Source of the DNA: Butyrivibrio sp.
GTDB taxonomy: Bacteria; Bacillota; Clostridia; Lachnospirales; Lachnospiraceae
Length of the DNA: 35,912 nucleotides
Assembly: GCA_024697425.1 (NCBI GenBank)
Contig: JAILFT010000087.1
Location: 1 to 35,912 of the forward strand
Direction: 5' to 3'
Of the stretch, positions 7,354-15,682 are shown one piece after another (positions within the stretch are counted from its first letter, which is position 1; each line of letters starts with the position of its first letter). A program made the position numbers and the translations under genes. The notes below the pieces were generated by a model. It was not told the DNA's origin. It made no database searches and saw only the letters and a program-made list of their open reading frames with translations.

Positions 7354-8556
7354 ATGGATATTTCACACAGACAGTTTACTAAACAGATCCTGTTTAAGGA
7401 TGCCAATGGCAATCCCATTGCAAACAAGCCCATACATGTTGAGCAGACAAATCACAGCTTCCTGTTCGGTTGCGGGGCCTTTGATTTTATTCCCTATGTG
7501 ATGAAGCAGGAGGATAAGTACAAAAAGCTCACCGATAAGTGGCTTGACGTATTTAACTACGGCACTCTTCCTTTTTACTGGGGCAATTACGAGAAAGAGG
7601 AAGGAAAGCCTCAGAAGGACCTTCTTATGAAGACAGCCAAATATCTGCAGGAGAGAAACGTCAGGGTCAAGGGCCATCCCCTCTGCTGGCATACGGTTTG
7701 CGCGGACTGGCTCATGAAATATGACAACGAGACCATCCTTAAGAAACAGCTTGAGAGAATAGACCGGGAAGTCACAGGCTTTGCCGGAGTCATCGATATG
7801 TGGGATGTCATCAACGAAGTTGTGATCATGCCTATATTCGATAAATACGACAACGCCATCACCAGGATCTGCAAGGAGAAGGGGCGCGTTGGCCTTATAA
7901 AGGAAGTCTTCGCAAAGGCCCATAAGTGCAATCCGGAGGCAACACTGCTCCTTAATGATTTCAATATAAGCATCAATTATGAGATCCTCATAGACGGATG
8001 CCTCAATGCAGGAGTCCCAATAAGTGCCATCGGCATCCAGTCCCACCAGCACCAGGGCTACTGGGGAAAGGACAAGCTTGAGGAAGTGCTTGAAAGGTTC
8101 GAGAGCTTCGGTCTTCCTATTCACTTCACCGAGAACACCCTTATTTCCGGGGAGATCATGCCGGCTCATATCGTGGATCTTAATGACTGGCAGGTGGATG
8201 AGTGGCCCACAACCCCGGAAGGGGAAGAACGTCAGGCAAAAGAGATTGAGGAGATGTATCGAATTCTCTTTTCCCACCCTCTTGTTGAAGCCATCACGAC
8301 CTGGGACTTCACGGACGGAGCATGGCTCAAGGCACCAAGCGGCTTTATCAGAGAGGACGGCACGACAAAGCCTTCCTATAAGATGCTTAAGGACCTTGTA
8401 AAAGGCGAGTGGTGGACGAATACTACAGTCACCACAGACGAAGCGGGCCGTGCTACTGTATGCGGCTTTAAGGGCGATTATAAGCTCAGCCAGGGTGATT
8501 TAAGAGCGAAAGAGGCCCTTACAGATAACTGTGAGGTGGTTGTCACACTGAAGTAA
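7354..8556 (+). CDS. intracellular GH10 family endo-1,4-beta-xylanase-like glycosidase
   Basis: 400 residues. GH10 enzymes cleave beta-1,4-xylan or xylo-oligosaccharides with retention. The barrel motifs are present: VKGHPLCWHTVCADWL (strand 3 region), the acid/base glutamate in WDVINEV (E155), LLLNDFNI, the GIQSHQH segment, the nucleophile in IHFTENTL (E260), and TTWDFTDGAWL near the end. A short beta segment (residues 10-40) precedes the barrel and another (about 355-400) follows it. There is no signal peptide or membrane segment, so the protein should be cytoplasmic and act on imported oligosaccharides, not on intact xylan. Start ATG 7354 has AAGGA at 7340-7344. The gene stands alone, with no transporter or regulator beside it. 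Confidence 0.9.
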   Translation: MDISHRQFTKQILFKDANGNPIANKPIHVEQTNHSFLFGCGAFDFIPYVMKQEDKYKKLTDKWLDVFNYGTLPFYWGNYEKEEGKPQKDLLMKTAKYLQERNVRVKGHPLCWHTVCADWLMKYDNETILKKQLERIDREVTGFAGVIDMWDVINEVVIMPIFDKYDNAITRICKEKGRVGLIKEVFAKAHKCNPEATLLLNDFNISINYEILIDGCLNAGVPISAIGIQSHQHQGYWGKDKLEEVLERFESFGLPIHFTENTLISGEIMPAHIVDLNDWQVDEWPTTPEGEERQAKEIEEMYRILFSHPLVEAITTWDFTDGAWLKAPSGFIREDGTTKPSYKMLKDLVKGEWWTNTTVTTDEAGRATVCGFKGDYKLSQGDLRAKEALTDNCEVVVTLK

Positions 8557-8560
8557 AAAA

Positions 8561-8683
8561 TGCCCGGAAATACAGATAAATAACCAGGAAGACCTCCTGT
8601 TGTTTCGTTAACGGTAAAGTGATATGTTAGTTGTGTAGTTTGGTTAACGATATAACAGGGGGTTACCTTTTTGCCCGGAAATA
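8561..8683. repeat. imperfect inverted repeat framed by a 12-base direct repeat
   Basis: TGCCCGGAAATA occurs at 8561-8572, just after the GH10 stop, and again at 8672-8683. Between them a 21-base inverted repeat (8592-8612 with 8643-8663, three mismatches, both arms containing GTTAAC) encloses a 30-base loop and is followed by TACCTTTTT. It may be a GH10 terminator, an insertion remnant with target duplication, or both. The rest of the gap to tatD (8684-8783) is AT-rich and shows no gene. Confidence 0.6.
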
Positions 8684-8783
8684 TCGGCTTCGAATAAAAA
8701 TACAATTCCTGTTCTTATAAAGCCTTGATTTTGATTCGCAAATAACGCAAAATTAAGGGAAAAACCGTACCGAGGAAATTGAA

Positions 8784-9548
8784 ATGATATTTGATACCCA
8801 TGCTCATTATGACGACGAGGCTTTTGATGAGGACAGAAAAGAGCTGCTATCCTCCATGAAGGCCTCCGGAATCGATCATATAGTTAATATCGGTGCCAAT
8901 ATGGCATCTTCAAGGAGCAGTCTTCAGCTGGCTCATGAATATGACTTCATCTATGCAGCCGTAGGTGTTCACCCAAGCGATACTGAGGAGCTTGATGATG
9001 GAAAAATCGAGGAACTAAGGAGCTTAAGCCGCGACGAAAGATGCGTTGCCATCGGCGAGATCGGTCTTGACTACTACTGGCCGGAGCCTGACAGGGATCT
9101 TCAGAAAGTGTGGTTTAGAAAGCAGATCGCCCTGGCTAAAGAGGAGAAACTTCCTGTCGTGATCCATTCACGGGATGCGGCTGCGGACACGCTGAACATC
9201 CTAAAGGAGGAGAACGCTGGCGTAAACGGAGGCGTGGTGCACTGTTTTTCCTACTCTCCGGAAGTGGCAAAGCAATGTGTCGATATGGGCCTCTACATCG
9301 GGGTCGGCGGAGTCATCACCTTTAAGAACGGGCGGAAGCTCAAGGAGACCGTTGATATCCTCCCCCTTGATAATATAATCATCGAGACCGACTGCCCGTA
9401 TCTTGCGCCGACACCTCACAGGGGAGAGAGGAACTGCTCTTTTTATCTGCCTCTTGTTGTGGAGACCATAGCAGAGATCAAAGGCGTAAGCGGTGAAGAG
9501 GTCATCAGGATCACCGAAGAAAATGCAAAAAAAATGTACAGACTATAA
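8784..9548 (+). CDS. tatD: TatD family metal-dependent hydrolase/DNase
   Basis: 254 residues, the usual TatD length. TatD enzymes are TIM-barrel metallohydrolases with DNase or exonuclease activity, placed in DNA repair or turnover; the physiological role of the Gram-positive YabD type is not settled. Metal-site motifs are visible: DTHAHYDDEAF (HxH), AIGEIGLDYYW (glutamate ligand), VIHSRDA, VVHCFSYS and IIETDCPYLAPTPHRG. Start ATG 8784 has GAGGA at 8772-8776. rsmA follows after 67 bases. tatD and rsmA are neighbours in many Firmicutes, often with the ribonuclease M5 gene rnmV between them; rnmV is absent here. Confidence 0.93.
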   Translation: MIFDTHAHYDDEAFDEDRKELLSSMKASGIDHIVNIGANMASSRSSLQLAHEYDFIYAAVGVHPSDTEELDDGKIEELRSLSRDERCVAIGEIGLDYYWPEPDRDLQKVWFRKQIALAKEEKLPVVIHSRDAAADTLNILKEENAGVNGGVVHCFSYSPEVAKQCVDMGLYIGVGGVITFKNGRKLKETVDILPLDNIIIETDCPYLAPTPHRGERNCSFYLPLVVETIAEIKGVSGEEVIRITEENAKKMYRL

Positions 9549-9564
9549 AGCTTGTCGGATAATA

Positions 9565-9594
9565 TTGATATACGCAAAAACAGTAATTTATAAT
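9565..9594 (+). promoter_or_regulatory. SigA promoter of rsmA
   Basis: TTGATA (9565-9570) and a perfect TATAAT (9589-9594) with an 18-base spacer lie just upstream of the rsmA ribosome-binding site. The transcript would have a leader of about 15 bases, so rsmA may be expressed separately from tatD. Confidence 0.65.
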
Positions 9595-9615
9595 TATTTG
9601 AGATAGGAACGGATT

Positions 9616-10494
9616 ATGGCATATCTAGGTAACAGCGCCCGGACAAAAGAAATATTGAATAAGTACAACATGAGCGCCAAGAAGAAATTCGGACAGAACT
9701 TCCTTATAGACAGCGGCGTTCTTGAGAACATAGTTGAGGCAGCGGGAGTAACAAAAGAGGACTGCGTATTGGAGATAGGTCCGGGAATCGGAACCCTTAC
9801 CCAGTACCTGGCGGAGGCAGCAGGAAGAGTAGTTGCCGTGGAGATAGATAATACCCTTATGCCGGTTCTTTCCGATACTCTTTCGGAGTATGACAACGTC
9901 ACCATTATCAATGATGATGTTCTTAAGGTAGACATTCAGGCTGTTGCAAAGGAACATAACGCGGGAAAACCCATGAAGGTTGTGGCCAATCTTCCTTATT
10001 ACATTACAACGCCTATCATTATGAAGCTCTTTGAGAGCGGAGCTCCCATCGAGAGCATCACAGTAATGGTACAGAAGGAAGTTGCGGACAGAATGACGGA
10101 AGGTCCGGGAAGCAAGGACTACGGCTCATTATCTTTGGCGGTGGGGTATTATGCAAAGCCCGAATCCGTATGTGATGTACCGCCAAGCTCTTTTATCCCT
10201 CAACCCAATGTAGGTTCGGCGGTTGTGAAGCTCACCAGGTATGACAGACCCAAGGTGGAAGTTTCGGATGAGAAATTCATGTTCGAGATCATCAGGACCT
10301 CTTTTAACCAAAGAAGAAAAACCCTGTCCAATTCACTGTCAAACAACCCTGCCATCGGGGTTTCCAGGCAGCAGGTACAGGATGCGCTCACAAAAATGGG
10401 GATTAATGACAAGGCAAGAGGCGAAACGCTAAGTCTTGAGCAGTTTGCAGCGCTGTCAGATATTTTACAAAGAACTGGCGCTATGTTAAACTAA
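9616..10494 (+). CDS. rsmA: 16S rRNA dimethyladenosine transferase RsmA/KsgA
   Basis: 292 residues. It dimethylates the two adjacent adenines in the 3'-terminal helix-45 loop of 16S rRNA (m6,6A1518 and m6,6A1519 in E. coli numbering) using S-adenosylmethionine, a late check in small-subunit assembly. Motifs: [11 protein letters not shown] (N-terminal signature), [17 protein letters not shown] (SAM motif I), [18 protein letters not shown] and the catalytic [10 protein letters not shown]. The C-terminal helical domain contains [12 protein letters not shown]. Start ATG 9616 follows a TAGGAACGG site. The stop is 41 bases before the next gene; the gap holds a short CTACTA/TAGTAG hairpin (10495-10510). 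Confidence 0.97.
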   Translation: MAYLGNSARTKEILNKYNMSAKKKFGQNFLIDSGVLENIVEAAGVTKEDCVLEIGPGIGTLTQYLAEAAGRVVAVEIDNTLMPVLSDTLSEYDNVTIINDDVLKVDIQAVAKEHNAGKPMKVVANLPYYITTPIIMKLFESGAPIESITVMVQKEVADRMTEGPGSKDYGSLSLAVGYYAKPESVCDVPPSSFIPQPNVGSAVVKLTRYDRPKVEVSDEKFMFEIIRTSFNQRRKTLSNSLSNNPAIGVSRQQVQDALTKMGINDKARGETLSLEQFAALSDILQRTGAMLN

Positions 10495-10535
10495 CTACTA
10501 GATATAGTAGCAGTAGCACCAAAGGGGTGGATATT

Positions 10536-13500
10536 TTGGATAAAGTTGAGTACAGGATCAGAGCGGATGAAATCAAGGCTCTGATTGGGGAAGGCAGGTA
10601 TGCCGAGGCAGTCAAGATCGCCGATACCATTGACTGGAAGCGCGTTAAGAGCGTCCAGATGCTGTGTACCATCAGTGATCTTTATAAGATAAACAGACGC
10701 TATACGGAGAGCCGTGATGTTCTTCTTATGGCTTATGACAGGCACCCTACAGGGAGGCTTATTGTTTATTCCCTCTGCGAGCTGGCCATTAAGATGGGCG
10801 AGATCGTTCAGGCAGTGGAGTATTACAAGGAATTTGTGAGGATAGCCCCCAGGGACACCGGAAGATATATACTTCAGTACAAGCTTTATGAAGCTCAGGA
10901 AGTAAGCCTCGAGGAGAGGATTGCAGTCCTTGAGGAGTTCAAGAAGCACGATTACCGTGAGAAATGGGCTTATGAACTGGCGTATCTTTACCACAGGGTA
11001 GGACTTACCACCGAGTGCGTTGAGGAATGTGACGAGATGTTCCTCTGGTTCGGCGAGGGCAGATTTGTCATGAAGGCCCTTGAGCTGAAGGCTCTTCATG
11101 AGCCTCTTTCATCGGAGCAGCAGGATCGCTATGTAAGATACAAGCAGGCTCACGGCGGCGTTGTGGATGCCACCATCATGTCCGATAAGGATGAGGTCGG
11201 CAATGATGAGACCAGGACTGTAGAGATCAAGCAGCCCACCAAAGAGATCCCGCCGGTGACCGACGAAGTTATCGAGGCCTACAACAGAGGAGAGATCCCG
11301 CCGGAAGAGGACCTTGGAGAAACCAGAGAGTTTGTTGCTTCAGAGTATCGCAATGATCAGATGCCACAGGAGCAGCCCATAGAGGAGCAGCTTCCGCCCG
11401 ATCAGATGCCTCAGGAAACCGCAGGGGAAGCGCCTGCAGCCGAGGAAGTACCGGAAGAGGCACCGGCAGAGGAACCCGTAAGGAGAGACCCTTACGAGAT
11501 TGTTTATCCTCCTATCAGCGAGATAAAAGAGCCTTCATTTGACGTCAGCTCTTTTAACACAACAAACCTTCAGGAAGCACTGGCGGAAGGCCTTCGCGAG
11601 GTCATAGCAAGCGAAGAGGCGGACACCAAAGCATTTGAGCCCGTTAAAGAAGAACCTGCCCAGGGCACGGTTCAGCCTATAACCGAGGAGATCTTTGAAG
11701 AGGATATTCCGGAGGAAGAGCTTCCAAAAGAAGAACTCCCGAAGGAAGAGTTCCCGGAAGAAGAAATTCAGGAAGAGGAGCCCAAGGAGAGCATAGAGCA
11801 GGAGCCGGTTCAGGCCACACTTCCATTTGCTCAGCCTTCACCTGCAGCCTACGCTGCACAGCCTCTTGAAGAGGAGAAGCCCGGCGCTGTCATTCACCCC
11901 AACGCCAGCTATCAGATGCACAATCACTTCGAGAGCATGCTGTCTCAGGAGTATGACGGTCAGATCAGTATGGCCGTAGAGCCCGAGCCTGCTGTCGAGA
12001 AGCAGATCACAGGCCAGATCAGTATTGCCGAGTACATGGCAAACTGGGAGCAGTTCAAGAAGGAACAGCAGCAGAAGCAGTTTGAGAGGATCAAACAGAG
12101 AGTTTCCGATGAAACCGGAGACATGTTTGCCGAATACGATGAGAAGACCAAGGCAGGTCTCCAGGAAAAGATAGAGAAGGCCATCAACGAGGCCATTAAA
12201 AAGGAGCGTCACGAGAAAGCTTCCGGAAGAGGCGACTGGTCTGTTAAGCAGGAAGACGTCATCAATGCGGCAGTTGACGACGTGATGGACAAAGAAGGCC
12301 TTTCCCCTACAGAGAGTTACGAGGACGAGCCTGAGGTTCCCGAAGAAGAGCTTACATACAATGAGCCGGAAACAGAGACGGAAGAGAGCGAAGCACCGCA
12401 GAGTCTTGGCGATTTCCGCGAGATCACGGATCCTGCCTACAGCATAAGCGAAGAGGCCGGAGAGCAGGCACGCGGCGCCGCCTCCTCGGAAGATGTTGCT
12501 TACAGCACAGCTATCGAGGATGAGGAGACCACTATAGAAGCCGGCGAAGCAGAAGATGACGAAGACCTTGAGCCTGTAAGCGCCGAGGCGATGACAGCCA
12601 AGATCCCGCTGGAAGAAGCTGCTGCAGCCATGGCCGCCCAGGCAGAGCAGAAGTCTGCCGCTGCATCCCAGACAGAAGTTAAACCTGCGGAGCAGTCTCA
12701 AAAGTCTGAAGCAAAGACTGAGACTCAGAGTGAGCCTGAGGAAGAGTCAAAACCTGAGGATAAGGCAGAGGCGAAGCCTGAGACCAAAACCGAGGACAAG
12801 AAAAAGCACCATATCGGAAACAGAGAGCTGGAGGAGCGCGTTCGCACCATGACTCCCGAGGAGAAAGAGCTCTTTGGACCGTATATCCATCATAAGAAGT
12901 CCAGAAGACAGATCATCAATGCCATCGACAACATGAGCATGGATGCCTTCTCGGGCAATGCCATCGTAACAGGTGAGGAAGGCGCAGGAACCGTCAACCT
13001 GGCTAAGGGTCTTATCAAGGCCATGCAGGTTTCCGATTCCAACTTCAGCGGCAAGGTTGCCAAGATCACTGCCAACACTCTGAACAAGAAGAGCACAGCC
13101 GGCATTTTCGAGAAGCTGGCCAACGGAGCCCTGATCATTCAGCGGGCAGCAGACCTGGAGCCTGAGACCGTGAGCGAACTTCTTAAGATCCTCCAGGAGG
13201 AGAACAAAGGCCTTGTCATAGTAATGGAAGACACCAAGGAAGATATGGACAGATTCCTGGACAAGAACCCGTCCCTTAAGCAGAGTTTCAACGTAAGGGT
13301 AGATATAGAGGCGCTGGATGACGATTCTCTTGTGGCTTATGCAAGACAGTATGCCCTGGAGAGAGAATATGCCATCGACAATCTTGGTATCCTGGCCCTT
13401 CATACCAGGATCTCCGAGAGACAGACTCTGGACCACGACGTTACAGTATCTGAGGTAAAAGATATTGTGGATGATGCCATCTATTACGCTGAAAAAAAAA

Positions 13501-13592
13501 GCGTAGGACATCTGGTTGATGTTTTGGTCAACAAAAGATACGATGAAAATGATATGATTATTCTTAGAGAAAAAGATTTCATGCATGACTAA
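10536..13592 (+). CDS. large acidic protein with TPR-like N terminus and degenerate AAA+ C terminus
   Basis: About 1018 residues; I do not recognise a characterised family. Residues 1-210 are helical and TPR-like (pairs such as [17 protein letters not shown] and ALELKAL). Residues about 220-765 are low-complexity and rich in Glu, Pro, Ala and Lys, with proline/glutamate-rich stretches, and are probably disordered. The last 250 residues resemble an AAA+ domain: [15 protein letters not shown] sits where the Walker A loop should be but lacks the Lys-Thr/Ser pair, and [13 protein letters not shown] sits at Walker B without the usual Asp-Glu. ATP hydrolysis is therefore doubtful. Start: TTG 10536 is placed 5 bases after AAGGGGTGG; the in-frame GTG at 10527 would overlap that site. 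glgB follows after 21 bases, so a role linked to glycogen or cell organisation is possible but unproven. Confidence 0.75.
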   Translation: MDKVEYRIRADEIKALIGEGRYAEAVKIADTIDWKRVKSVQMLCTISDLYKINRRYTESRDVLLMAYDRHPTGRLIVYSLCELAIKMGEIVQAVEYYKEFVRIAPRDTGRYILQYKLYEAQEVSLEERIAVLEEFKKHDYREKWAYELAYLYHRVGLTTECVEECDEMFLWFGEGRFVMKALELKALHEPLSSEQQDRYVRYKQAHGGVVDATIMSDKDEVGNDETRTVEIKQPTKEIPPVTDEVIEAYNRGEIPPEEDLGETREFVASEYRNDQMPQEQPIEEQLPPDQMPQETAGEAPAAEEVPEEAPAEEPVRRDPYEIVYPPISEIKEPSFDVSSFNTTNLQEALAEGLREVIASEEADTKAFEPVKEEPAQGTVQPITEEIFEEDIPEEELPKEELPKEEFPEEEIQEEEPKESIEQEPVQATLPFAQPSPAAYAAQPLEEEKPGAVIHPNASYQMHNHFESMLSQEYDGQISMAVEPEPAVEKQITGQISIAEYMANWEQFKKEQQQKQFERIKQRVSDETGDMFAEYDEKTKAGLQEKIEKAINEAIKKERHEKASGRGDWSVKQEDVINAAVDDVMDKEGLSPTESYEDEPEVPEEELTYNEPETETEESEAPQSLGDFREITDPAYSISEEAGEQARGAASSEDVAYSTAIEDEETTIEAGEAEDDEDLEPVSAEAMTAKIPLEEAAAAMAAQAEQKSAAASQTEVKPAEQSQKSEAKTETQSEPEEESKPEDKAEAKPETKTEDKKKHHIGNRELEERVRTMTPEEKELFGPYIHHKKSRRQIINAIDNMSMDAFSGNAIVTGEEGAGTVNLAKGLIKAMQVSDSNFSGKVAKITANTLNKKSTAGIFEKLANGALIIQRAADLEPETVSELLKILQEENKGLVIVMEDTKEDMDRFLDKNPSLKQSFNVRVDIEALDDDSLVAYARQYALEREYAIDNLGILALHTRISERQTLDHDVTVSEVKDIVDDAIYYAEKKSVGHLVDVLVNKRYDENDMIILREKDFMHD

Positions 13593-13613
13593 CTACTAAC
13601 TTAAGGGGGCATC

Positions 13614-15545
13614 ATGACTAAAAAGGTATTTATTTCTGAGGATGACGAGTATTTATTCGGTCAGGGAACTCATTACGACATTTATGAGAAACTGGGTGCG
13701 CATCCCTCTGAAGAGAAGGGCAAAAAAGGCTACTTCTTTGCAGTTTGGGCACCCAATGCGGCAGAAGTTCACGTAGTAGGAGACTTCAACGGCTGGGATC
13801 AGTATGCACATCCCATGACAAGATCCAAGACAGGTAATATCTGGACATGCTTTATTCCCGGTGTGGGGATCGGAGAGCTGTACAAGTATCTCATCACCGC
13901 CCAGGACGGACGCAAACTCTTTAAGGCAGATCCTTATGCCAACTATGCCGAGCTCAGACCCGGCAATGCATCAAGGACCACTGATCTTTCGGGATTCAAA
14001 TGGTCTGACCAGAAATGGTATGACAGCATCAAGGGCAAGGACATGAACCGCATGCCCATCGCCATTTACGAGTGCCACATCGGTTCCTGGATGAAACATC
14101 CCGACGGAACCGAGGACGGATTCTACACCTACAGGCAGTTTGCCGACAGGATCGTTGAATATCTCAAGGAGATGAAGTACACCCATGTGGAGCTCATCGG
14201 TATCGCTGAGCATCCCTTTGACGGATCCTGGGGATATCAGGTAACAGGCTACTATGCACCCACCTCAAGATACGGCGAGCCTACAGACTTTATGTATCTT
14301 ATAAATCAGCTTCACAAGCACGGCATCGGAGTTATCCTTGACTGGGTACCCGCTCACTTCTGTCCCGATGAGTTCGGACTTTCCTGCTTTGACGGAACCT
14401 GTATCTATGAGCATCCGGACCCAAGGAAGGGAGAGCATCCCGACTGGGGTACCAAGATCTTCAACCTTGAAAAGCCCGAGGTCAAGAATTTCCTTATTGC
14501 CAATGCTCTGTACTGGATCCGCAAGTTCCATGTGGACGGTCTGAGAGTAGATGCCGTTGCTTCCATGCTCTATCTTGACTACGGCAAGAAGGACGGACAG
14601 TGGGTTGCCAACAAGTACGGCGGCAACGAGAATCTGGAAGCCATCGAGTTCTTCAAGCACTTTAACAGTGTTATAAGGGGAACCTATCCCGAGGTTCTCA
14701 CCATCGCTGAAGAGTCCACAGCCTGGCCCAAGGTTACAGCTCCTCCGGAGGAGGACGGACTTGGTTTCGCTTTCAAGTGGAACATGGGCTGGATGCATGA
14801 TTTCTGCGAATATATGAAGCTGGATCCCTACTTCAGACAGGGTGCACATTACATGATGACCTTCGCCATGAGCTACAACAGCTCCGAGAATTACATTCTC
14901 CCGCTGTCCCATGACGAGGTAGTGCATCTTAAGTGCTCCATGGTGGAGAAGATGCCCGGCTACAAGGTAGATAAATACGCTAATCTTCGCGTAGGCTATA
15001 CATATATGTTTGGTCACTCCGGCAAGAAGCTTCTGTTCATGGGACAGGACTTCGGTCAGGAGAGGGAGTGGAGTGAGAAGAGAGAGCTTGACTGGTTCCT
15101 TCTCGAGGATCCTCTCAACAGGGGAATGAAGGACTATGTAGGCAAACTCCTTGAACTCTACAGGAAATATCCCGCACTTTATGAAGTGGACAACGACTGG
15201 GGCGGCTTCGAGTGGATCAACGCCGATGACAAGGAGCGCAGCACCTATAGCTTCTATAGAAGAGCCGCTAACGGCAAGGACAACATCCTGTTTGTCCTCA
15301 ATATGACTCCCATGGAGCGCAAAGGCTTCCAGGTTGGCGTACCATTTGCAGGTACCTATACTCATATCCTGGACAGCGCCGAGGAGAAGTTCGGCGGAAT
15401 GGGAAGCAGTGTTCCCGACAAGATCAAGGCAGTCAAGGGACTTTGCGACTACAAGGATTACAGCATTACCTTTGATCTTCCTCCTTACGGAGCAGAGGTT
15501 TTCGTATTCCAGACTCCAAAATCAACTAAATCTAAAGAAAAATAA
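13614..15545 (+). CDS. glgB: 1,4-alpha-glucan branching enzyme GlgB
   Basis: 643 residues, typical for the single-CBM48 form. It creates alpha-1,6 branches in glycogen. The N-terminal CBM48 has FAVWAPNAAEVHVVGDFNGW (about 42-61). The GH13 barrel follows: YECHIGSW, HPFDGSWGYQVTGYYAP, VDGLRVDAVASMLY with the nucleophile D313, IAEESTAWP with the acid/base glutamate at E366/E367, and LPLSHDEVVH with D434. The C-terminal beta domain ends in a Lys-rich tail. Start ATG 13614 follows AAGGGGG. No other glycogen genes (glgA, C, D, P) are adjacent, so the pathway is encoded elsewhere. A terminator lies 18 bases after the stop. Confidence 0.97.
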   Translation: MTKKVFISEDDEYLFGQGTHYDIYEKLGAHPSEEKGKKGYFFAVWAPNAAEVHVVGDFNGWDQYAHPMTRSKTGNIWTCFIPGVGIGELYKYLITAQDGRKLFKADPYANYAELRPGNASRTTDLSGFKWSDQKWYDSIKGKDMNRMPIAIYECHIGSWMKHPDGTEDGFYTYRQFADRIVEYLKEMKYTHVELIGIAEHPFDGSWGYQVTGYYAPTSRYGEPTDFMYLINQLHKHGIGVILDWVPAHFCPDEFGLSCFDGTCIYEHPDPRKGEHPDWGTKIFNLEKPEVKNFLIANALYWIRKFHVDGLRVDAVASMLYLDYGKKDGQWVANKYGGNENLEAIEFFKHFNSVIRGTYPEVLTIAEESTAWPKVTAPPEEDGLGFAFKWNMGWMHDFCEYMKLDPYFRQGAHYMMTFAMSYNSSENYILPLSHDEVVHLKCSMVEKMPGYKVDKYANLRVGYTYMFGHSGKKLLFMGQDFGQEREWSEKRELDWFLLEDPLNRGMKDYVGKLLELYRKYPALYEVDNDWGGFEWINADDKERSTYSFYRRAANGKDNILFVLNMTPMERKGFQVGVPFAGTYTHILDSAEEKFGGMGSSVPDKIKAVKGLCDYKDYSITFDLPPYGAEVFVFQTPKSTKSKEK

Positions 15546-15562
15546 AAGACAGGCCGAAATAG

Positions 15563-15595
15563 AAGGTGATGGACAATGTTCCATCACCTTTTTGT
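15563..15595 (+). terminator. Rho-independent terminator after glgB
   Basis: Perfect 10-base stem AAGGTGATGG (15563-15572) with CCATCACCTT (15581-15590), an 8-base loop and a TTTTTGTG tail. Confidence 0.9.
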
Positions 15596-15596
15596 G

Positions 15597-15634
15597 TGCA
15601 GTATCGAGTAGGAGTCAGCCTTCTCGATACTGCA
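15597..15634. repeat. intergenic hairpin repeat, copy 1
   Basis: A perfect 12-base inverted repeat TGCAGTATCGAG (15597-15608) with CTCGATACTGCA (15623-15634) and a 14-base interior containing AGGAGTCAGCCT. The first 32 bases match 33939-33970 at 28 positions. It begins two bases after the T-tail of the glgB terminator. It could serve as a second terminator or processing hairpin, but it has no T-run. Confidence 0.8.
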
Positions 15635-15682
15635 CAAGAAGGAAAAGATGCGATTTGACGTTGATTATAAATGAGGAGCAGA

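Noticed and set aside
7363-8277. Long minus-strand open frame (304 codons) opposite the GH10 gene
   Set aside because: The plus strand encodes an unmistakable GH10 enzyme; the opposite frame is low-complexity shadow sequence with no family motif.
11677-11800. Short repeated codons ([19 protein letters not shown]) as a tandem DNA repeat
   Set aside because: The repetition is at protein level in a low-complexity acidic linker, with variable codons, so it is not a separate DNA repeat feature.
11838-12701. Minus-strand open frame (287 codons) rich in Leu, Phe and Cys opposite the acidic region of the large protein
   Set aside because: Mirror of Glu/Lys-rich codons (GAG/AAG read as CTC/CTT). No ribosome-binding site.
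10489-13600. The word ACTAACTACTA at both the rsmA stop and the stop of the following gene
   Set aside because: An 11-base coincidence around TAA stop codons; no flanking similarity to support a repeat or recombination site.
14265-15365. Long minus-strand open frame (366 codons) opposite glgB
   Set aside because: Shadow of the glgB codon pattern; no start signal or recognised motif.
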